Shown in pieces: positions 58,693 to 64,000 of a stretch of DNA of 64,000 nucleotides. The number at the start of each line of letters is the position of its first letter. The stretch's first letter is position 1. The position numbers were made by a program, and so were the translations under genes. The notes beneath the pieces were generated by a model. The model saw only the letters and a program-made list of their open reading frames with translations. It had not been told where the DNA came from and ran no database searches. Origin of the DNA: Psychroflexus lacisalsi (lineage in GTDB: Bacteria > Bacteroidota > Bacteroidia > Flavobacteriales > Flavobacteriaceae); NCBI RefSeq assembly GCF_020164495.1, contig NZ_JAIQYZ010000003.1, positions 62,001-126,000 on the forward strand, given 5' to 3'.

Positions 58693-58713
58693 AATATTTA
58701 TCTATAGAAGGCG

Positions 58714-58721
58714 CAAATATA
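58714..58721 (-). promoter_or_regulatory. Candidate pheT -7 box
   Basis: TATATTTG on the minus strand fits TAnnTTTG. No TTG is well placed upstream, so only the -7 element is supported. Confidence 0.4.
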
Positions 58722-58793
58722 ACAAACCCACTTAGCTCTTAAAATTTTTATTCCTCTAAAATTATAGTAAATTACCCGCAAAAATATAATTAT

Positions 58794-60131
58794 ATGAAAA
58801 CTATACTTACAATTGCCTTCTTAACTATGACTAATGTTTTTTATGGTCAGGTAGATACTAGAATTTATGATATCGTTGATAAGGTATCTGCAGAAAAACT
58901 TGAATACTATATTCAAAATCTGGTTGATTTTGGAACTAGAAATACCTTTAGTGAAACTGAAAGTGATACACGAGGAATTGGGGCTGCTCGACGCTGGATC
59001 AAGGGCGAATTTGAAACTATCTCTTCTTCCTGTAATGATTGCCTGGATGTTTTTTTTCAAGGAGAAACTGTCACACCAGAAGATGGAAATAGAATACCAA
59101 AAGCTGCAGAAGTTCTGAATGTTGTTGCGGTACAGAAAGGAAAAAAATATCCAAATTCTTATGTCATTATGAGTGGAGATATAGATTCCAGAGCTTCAGA
59201 TACTCAGGATTTCACAACAGATGCACCGGGAGCCAACGATAATGCGACAGGAATGGCAGGTGCTATGGAAGCTGCCAGAGTTCTTTCTCAATATGAATTT
59301 GATCATAGTATTGTTTATGTAGGATTGAGCGGTGAAGAACAAGGCTTATATGGTGGTCAATTTTTAGCTAAATATGCCAAGGAGAACGATTGGAACATCA
59401 TTGGCATTATCAATAACGACATGATCGGAAATATTGAAGGGGTCGACGGTGTAATAGATAATAGAACCTTTAGAATTTTCAGTGAAGCTCATAATCCTAC
59501 AGAAACTGACAGAGAGCGACAAATGAAGCGTTTTTACGGAGGTGAAGTGGATGGCGCTTCTAGACAATTGGCGAGATATGTTTACGAGACCACTAAGACC
59601 TACATGCCAGAGATGAATCCTATGATGATATATCGTTTGGACCGTTTTGGCCGAGGAGGACACCACAAGCCCTTCAATGATTTGGGTTTTCCTGGCATCA
59701 GAATCATGGAAGCTCACGAAAATTACACTCAGCAGCACCAAGACGTGAGAGTTGAAGATGGAGTTGCTTACGGTGACGTCATAGAACATGTTAATTTTAA
59801 CTATGTTAAAAAATTGACGGCTGTCAATGCTATTAACATGGCAAATTTAGCCTGGGCTCCTCCTGCACCAACTGAAGTTGAGATTGGGGGAATTGTAGAA
59901 CCTTCAGTAAGGTTAAAATGGAAACAACAAAATCCGGAAGATGTTAAAGGTTATAAGGTGTATTGGAGATCTACAACTTCTCCAACCTGGGACCATTTCA
60001 GATATGTGGAGAACACAAATGAAATCACACTGGAAGGCATCGTTATAGATAATTTTTTCTTCGGAATTTCTTCAGTTGGAAAAAACGGTCACGAGAGTGT
60101 AGTTGTATTTCCTTCAGGAATATTGAGGTAG
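58794..60131 (+). CDS. M28-family metallopeptidase with FN3 domain, exported
   Basis: 445 aa. Signal peptide about 1-19 (TNVFYGQ). The M28 zinc-peptidase domain spans about 40-345: SGDIDSR, APGANDNATGMAGAMEAARV, LSGEEQGLYGG, INNDMIGN, and IMEAHENY. The first metal ligand, usually His, is Asp in SGDIDSR; I recall the same in a subgroup of secreted M28 peptidases. The last about 95 residues form a fibronectin type III-like module (APPAPTEVEIGG ... GYKVYWRS). It is likely an exported aminopeptidase. Monocistronic, with a strong terminator shared with tRNA-His. Confidence 0.88.
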   Translation: MKTILTIAFLTMTNVFYGQVDTRIYDIVDKVSAEKLEYYIQNLVDFGTRNTFSETESDTRGIGAARRWIKGEFETISSSCNDCLDVFFQGETVTPEDGNRIPKAAEVLNVVAVQKGKKYPNSYVIMSGDIDSRASDTQDFTTDAPGANDNATGMAGAMEAARVLSQYEFDHSIVYVGLSGEEQGLYGGQFLAKYAKENDWNIIGIINNDMIGNIEGVDGVIDNRTFRIFSEAHNPTETDRERQMKRFYGGEVDGASRQLARYVYETTKTYMPEMNPMMIYRLDRFGRGGHHKPFNDLGFPGIRIMEAHENYTQQHQDVRVEDGVAYGDVIEHVNFNYVKKLTAVNAINMANLAWAPPAPTEVEIGGIVEPSVRLKWKQQNPEDVKGYKVYWRSTTSPTWDHFRYVENTNEITLEGIVIDNFFFGISSVGKNGHESVVVFPSGILR

Positions 60132-60148
60132 AACTATTTAAATAAACT

Positions 60149-60186
60149 AAAAAAGGTCTTATCCAAATGGATAAGACCTTTTTTTT
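60149..60186. terminator. Bidirectional terminator between M28 gene and tRNA-His
   Basis: A perfect 14-bp stem AAAAGGTCTTATCC / GGATAAGACCTTTT with an AAAT loop, T tract on one side and A tract on the other. It ends the M28 gene on the plus strand and tRNA-His on the minus strand. Confidence 0.88.
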
Positions 60187-60187
60187 G

Positions 60188-60262
60188 GGTGGAAGATGGG
60201 GCTCGAACCCACGACCCCTGGTACCACAAACCAGTGCTCTAACCAGCTGAGCTACATCCACC
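60188..60262 (-). tRNA. tRNA-His (GTG)
   Basis: Minus strand folds as a normal cloverleaf: acceptor GTGGATG (60261-60255) with CTTCCAC (one U-U mismatch), D arm with AGCTCAG...GGTTAGAGC, anticodon stem CTGGT/ACCAG with loop TTGTGGT (anticodon GTG), T arm GTGGG-TTCGAGC-CCCAT. The extra G at -1 (60262) and C73 opposite it are the histidine identity elements. The 3' CCA is not fully encoded (C73 then CA and A). Confidence 0.96.
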
Positions 60263-60282
60263 AGTTGTCCTTTAAGACTTTG

Positions 60283-60312
60283 CAAATTTAATATAATATT
60301 ACATTCTACAAA
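60283..60312 (-). promoter_or_regulatory. tRNA-His promoter
   Basis: Minus strand TAAATTTG at 60290-60283 (TAnnTTTG) with TTTG at 60312-60309, an 18-nt spacer. The start would be near 60276, about 14 nt before the mature tRNA 5' end. Good agreement with the Bacteroidota consensus. Confidence 0.6.
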
Positions 60313-60330
60313 ACGATTTTGATAAATAAG

Positions 60331-60397
60331 AAAAAAAATAAAAAATGAGATTCATAACCTGTTCAACTTCTTAGCTTTACAAAGCTATAAATCTCAT
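60331..60397 (-). terminator. Terminator of the fused acyl-/acetyl-CoA synthetase gene
   Basis: Minus strand: ATGAGATT (60397-60390) pairs with AATCTCAT (60352-60345), enclosing a small inner hairpin TAGCTT/AAGCTA, and is followed by TTTTTATTTTTTTT. It lies 25 bp beyond the stop at 60422. Confidence 0.65.
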
Positions 60398-60421
60398 CTC
60401 TTAAGTATCACTAATAACTAT

Positions 60422-63400
60422 TTATTTTTCATCTAAAAAAGGCTGAACTTTCTCTTTAATTTCTTCTACAATACTAGGATCTAGCAAAGTAGATACATCA
60501 CCAATTTGATAGCCTTCATTTGAGGATATTTTTCTCATAATTCTACGCATTATTTTTCCACTTCGTGTTTTTGGCAAACCTGATACAAAGTGAATACGAT
60601 CCAACTTGGCAATAGGTCCAATTTTACTCGCAATCAATTGGTTGATCTCTTTACTCAGGTTTTCTTTAACTCTAGATTCACCTTCGTTTTTCAGAATTAC
60701 AAAGCCGGCAAGCGCATTTCCTTTTACATTATGAGGGAAACCTATGATTGCAGATTCTGCCACGGCTGGGTGTTCATTTATGGCATCTTCAATTGGTGCC
60801 GTTCCAAGATTATGACCAGAAACAATAATGACATCATCTACTCTACCCGTTATTCTGTAGTAACCCACCTCATCTCTTAAAGCACCATCACCAGTAAAGT
60901 ACACGTTTTCGAACGCTGAATAATATGTCTCTTTGTACCGTTTATGATTTCCATAAACCGTCCTGGCCATACTCGGCCATGGGTGTTTGATACAAAGTTT
61001 TCCTGAAACTGAATTGCCCTCAATTTCATTTCCTTTATCATCCATCAAAGAAGGCTGAATTCCAGGTAATGGAAGTGTTGCATAAGTAGGTTTTGTAGGC
61101 GTTACAAACGGAATGGGAGAAATCATGATTCCACCAGTTTCCGTTTGCCACCAAGTATCTACAATAGGGCATTTTTTCTTTCCAATATTTTCGTTATACC
61201 AGTTCCAGGCTTCTTCATTAATGGGTTCTCCAACACTTCCAAGAACTTTCAAGGAAGATAAATCGTACTTGTTGACGAACTCTATATCCTGTTTAGCCAA
61301 AGCCCTAATCGCAGTTGGTGCTGTATAAAATTGATTTACTTTATACTTTTCAACAATATCCCAAAATCTTCCAAAATCTGGGTAAGAGGGAACACCTTCA
61401 AACATCAATGTGGTAGCACCATTCAAAAGTGGTCCGTAGACAATGTAAGAATGTCCGGTAATCCAGCCAATATCAGCAGTACACCAATACACGTCATTCT
61501 CCTGATATTGAAATACATTTTTAAATGAGAATGCGGTATACACCATATAGCCAGCGGTAGTATGCACCATACCCTTTGGTGTTCCCGTGGAACCAGAAGT
61601 GTACAGAATGAAAAGCATATCTTCAGCGTCCATGATTTCGGCTTCGCATTTATCGTCGACTTGTTTTAATTCTTCATGTAGCCATACATCACGACCTTTT
61701 ACCATCTCAATTTTTGAAAAGGTTCGTTTAGCCACCAAAACACATTCTACTGAAGGTGTATTTTCTAGAGCTTCATTCACAATACCTTTTAAATCAATGC
61801 TTTTGGCACCTCTATAAGATCCGTCCGAAGTAATGACCATTTTACAATCAGAATCGTTAATTCTTGAAGACAGGGCTGAAGCAGAAAATCCTGCAAAAAC
61901 TACAGAATGTACAGCTCCTATTCTTGCACAAGCTAAAGTAGCAATGGCCAATTCTGGAATCATTGGAAGGTAAATACAAACCCGATCTCCTTTTTGGATT
62001 CCATTTTTCTTCAAAACATTCGCCATTTTGTTGACGCGTTTTGATAAGTCGTTATAACTTATATGTAGCGCTTTTTCCTGAGGATTATTAGGTTCCCAAA
62101 TAATAGCAGTCTTGTTCCCTCTGGTTTTCAGATGCCTGTCTACAGCATTTTCAGTGATATTAAGCTGAGCGCCTTCAAACCAGCTAACCTCAGCTTTTTC
62201 AGGGTCCCATTTCAAAACTGAATTCCATTTTCGCTTCCACTCAAAATTACGTTCTGCGATGGTAGCCCAGAAATTCTCTGGATCATTTTGAGAAATTCTG
62301 TAGACATCCATATACTTGGCAAGCGAATCAATGTTATAATAACTCTTGGTCAGTGCTTTTAAAGACTGAGTCACTTGATCTTTGTTTTTACTAAAAGCTC
62401 CGATTCTCTCATGACTAAAGGTTTCAATAATCTCACTAATGACCATGGGGTCTTCAATAGTGGAAGGAAGTTTATAAGGCTGTCCTGCAACCAGTTTCCT
62501 TAAAGTCCTTCTTAAAGTTTTACCACTTCTAGTTTTAGGTAGACGTTTAACAATGACCACATTTTTTAAAGCCGCAATAGCTCCGATTTTATCTCTTACC
62601 AACTGAATTATTTCAGTCTGCATTTTATAAGATTCGTAGCCTTCTTCACCTGTTTTTGGGACAACAATAGCTAATGGAATTTCTCCTTTCAGCTCGTCCT
62701 GCAATCCAACTACGGCGCATTCTGCAACGGATGGATGTTGAGAAACTACCTCCTCCAGAGCAGCTGTAGAAAGCCGATGACCGGAAACATTAATGACGTC
62801 ATCTATTCTACCGGTGATATAGACATACCCCTCTTCGTCAATATAGCCACCATCGCCGGAAAAGTAGAACCCTGGAAATTTACTTAAGTATCCGTTTTTA
62901 TAGCGCTCGTGGTTATTCCATAGCGTTTGCATAAAACCTGGAGGAAGCGGCAACCTTGAGCAAATATAACCTTCAGTATTTGCTGGCAACATTTCACCAT
63001 CTTCAGAAAGAATTGCCAGATCGTATCCAGGAACAGCCTTTCCTGCAGAACCAGGTTTAACCGGCTGAGGATCTAGTCCCATATAATTGGCTACAATAGA
63101 CCAACCCGATTCGGTCTGCCACCAATGGTCGATGACAGGGATTTTTAAGTGATCTTCGGCCCATTTTAATGTCGTTTCATCACAACGCTCACCGGCCAGA
63201 AACTGATATTTCAAAGAAGAGATATCATGTTTTTTTATGAATTCACCATTGGGGTCTTCCTTTTTGATGGCTCTGAAGGCCGTTGGAGCAGTGAACATCA
63301 CATTCACTTTATGATCTTCTATAACTCTCCAGAAAGCTCCCGCATCTGGAGTTTTGATAGGCTTTCCTTCATAAATTATGGTGGTATTCCGATGAATCAT

Positions 63401-64000
63401 AGGAGCGTAAACGATATAGCTATGGCCAACTACCCAACCAACATCAGATGCTGCCCAGAATACATCTCCGGGTTGTGTTCCGTAGATATTCTTCATGGAA
63501 TATTTCAGTCCGACAGCATATCCCCCTGTATCTCTTACCACTCCTTTAGGTGACCCTGTGGTACCGGAAGTATAAAGTATATAGGAAGGATCTTTAGATT
63601 TTAAAGCGATTGCTTCTGCTGGTTTGGCTTTTTCCAGCAATTCTGAATAATCGATATCATAGGATTTCTCCTCAAATTCTACCCCAAGCTTTCTATTGAA
63701 AACTACAACTTTTTCAACCTTATGTTTAGCTTTTTCAATAGCCTCGTCCACCATGGGTTTGTAAGCTATAAGCCGATCGACTTCAATTCCTGAGGTTGCT
63801 GTAATAATTACTTTTGGTTTGGCATCGTCTATTCTCATGGCCAATTCATCTGGAGCAAAACCTCCAAAAACTACTGAATGAATAGCGCCGATCCTCGCAC
63901 AAGCCAACATGCTGAACACAGAATGAGAAATCATAGGCATATAAATAATGACCCGATCCCCTTTTTCTACACCCAACTCTTTAAGGCCTCCAGCTAGTTT
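60422..64000 (-). CDS. Tandem fusion: PrpE/ACSS3-like acyl-CoA synthetase + acetyl-CoA synthetase (runs off right edge)
   Basis: One uninterrupted frame of 1192 codons within the window, open at the right edge (first residues KLAGGLKELGVEKGDR). The first unit (to about residue 520) has YTSGTTGSPKGVV, DHWWQTESGW, YFSGDGGYIDEEG and PKTRSGKTLRRTLRKL, and ends like propionyl-CoA synthetases. The second (about 550-1192, some 640 aa, a full-length acetyl-CoA synthetase) starts in YYNIDSLAKYMDVYR...ENFW and has LYTSGSTGTPKGMVH, TWWQTETGG, YFTGDGALRDEVG and PKTRSGKIMRRIMRKI. Both units are complete in the motifs seen, so both should make acyl-CoA from acid, ATP and CoA. The join lies near 62330-62420. 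An internal ATG at 62311 could give an ACS-only product of about 629 aa. The N-terminus of unit one is outside the window. Confidence 0.88.
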   Translation of the reverse strand, partial: KLAGGLKELGVEKGDRVIIYMPMISHSVFSMLACARIGAIHSVVFGGFAPDELAMRIDDAKPKVIITATSGIEVDRLIAYKPMVDEAIEKAKHKVEKVVVFNRKLGVEFEEKSYDIDYSELLEKAKPAEAIALKSKDPSYILYTSGTTGSPKGVVRDTGGYAVGLKYSMKNIYGTQPGDVFWAASDVGWVVGHSYIVYAPMIHRNTTIIYEGKPIKTPDAGAFWRVIEDHKVNVMFTAPTAFRAIKKEDPNGEFIKKHDISSLKYQFLAGERCDETTLKWAEDHLKIPVIDHWWQTESGWSIVANYMGLDPQPVKPGSAGKAVPGYDLAILSEDGEMLPANTEGYICSRLPLPPGFMQTLWNNHERYKNGYLSKFPGFYFSGDGGYIDEEGYVYITGRIDDVINVSGHRLSTAALEEVVSQHPSVAECAVVGLQDELKGEIPLAIVVPKTGEEGYESYKMQTEIIQLVRDKIGAIAALKNVVIVKRLPKTRSGKTLRRTLRKLVAGQPYKLPSTIEDPMVISEIIETFSHERIGAFSKNKDQVTQSLKALTKSYYNIDSLAKYMDVYRISQNDPENFWATIAERNFEWKRKWNSVLKWDPEKAEVSWFEGAQLNITENAVDRHLKTRGNKTAIIWEPNNPQEKALHISYNDLSKRVNKMANVLKKNGIQKGDRVCIYLPMIPELAIATLACARIGAVHSVVFAGFSASALSSRINDSDCKMVITSDGSYRGAKSIDLKGIVNEALENTPSVECVLVAKRTFSKIEMVKGRDVWLHEELKQVDDKCEAEIMDAEDMLFILYTSGSTGTPKGMVHTTAGYMVYTAFSFKNVFQYQENDVYWCTADIGWITGHSYIVYGPLLNGATTLMFEGVPSYPDFGRFWDIVEKYKVNQFYTAPTAIRALAKQDIEFVNKYDLSSLKVLGSVGEPINEEAWNWYNENIGKKKCPIVDTWWQTETGGIMISPIPFVTPTKPTYATLPLPGIQPSLMDDKGNEIEGNSVSGKLCIKHPWPSMARTVYGNHKRYKETYYSAFENVYFTGDGALRDEVGYYRITGRVDDVIIVSGHNLGTAPIEDAINEHPAVAESAIIGFPHNVKGNALAGFVILKNEGESRVKENLSKEINQLIASKIGPIAKLDRIHFVSGLPKTRSGKIMRRIMRKISSNEGYQIGDVSTLLDPSIVEEIKEKVQPFLDEK

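Noticed and set aside
60311-60317. AAACGAT copy near tRNA-His
   Set aside because: No alpha-glucan gene is near; treated as a chance occurrence and as a warning about the specificity of this 7-mer.

Overview
The window is a low-G+C chromosomal segment from a member of Bacteroidota, almost certainly a marine or halotolerant Flavobacteriaceae. The evidence is a SusC/SusD glycan-uptake locus, a type IX secretion (T9SS) C-terminal sorting domain, surface-type lipoproteins, BCCT osmolyte transport, TAnnTTTG-type promoter boxes and weak Shine-Dalgarno signals. The genus cannot be read from the sequence. No phage, insertion sequence, CRISPR array or defence island was seen.

Region 1 (1-20.1 kb) is a complete alpha-glucan (starch/maltodextrin) utilisation locus. 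On the minus strand, reading from 10.2 kb down to 0.3 kb, it carries an MFS sugar transporter, beta-phosphoglucomutase, a GH65 maltose-phosphorylase-type enzyme, a GH97 alpha-glucosidase (SusB-like), a periplasmic GH13 (SusA-like) and a lipoprotein GH13 alpha-amylase. The 5' end of pfkA lies beside it. A LacI-family regulator diverges from susC-susD-susE and a T9SS-secreted multidomain GH13 amylase/pullulanase on the plus strand. Together they suggest surface cleavage, TonB-dependent import, periplasmic trimming, inner-membrane transport, phosphorolysis of maltose and entry into glycolysis. Short shared sequences in the upstream regions are candidate operators.

Region 2 (20.3-30.9 kb) holds a CocE/S15-type hydrolase, an outer-membrane barrel protein, recG, a pair of amidohydrolase genes containing one active and two degenerate domains, and a DUF3810 membrane metalloprotease-like protein.

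Region 3 (30.9-44.3 kb) holds purL, a DUF985 cupin, two small genes (a 55-aa Cys4 protein and a 45-aa protein), an outer-membrane protein, a BCCT transporter overlapping a tandem UspA gene, gamma-glutamyltransferase, a long-chain acyl-CoA ligase and a LETM1-related protein.

Region 4 (44.3-60.3 kb) starts with a padR-pspC-GIN-domain envelope-stress-type operon with a convincing operator/promoter. It continues with DUF4442, a 64-aa small protein behind an FNR-like dyad, an operon of FMN reductase, pabB, tilS and dsbD, then lysA, an unknown membrane protein, a hotdog thioesterase, pheT, an M28 peptidase and tRNA-His.

Region 5 (60.4-64 kb) is one uninterrupted reading frame joining a PrpE/ACSS3-like acyl-CoA synthetase to a full-length acetyl-CoA synthetase. 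It runs off the right edge and is the most unusual protein here.
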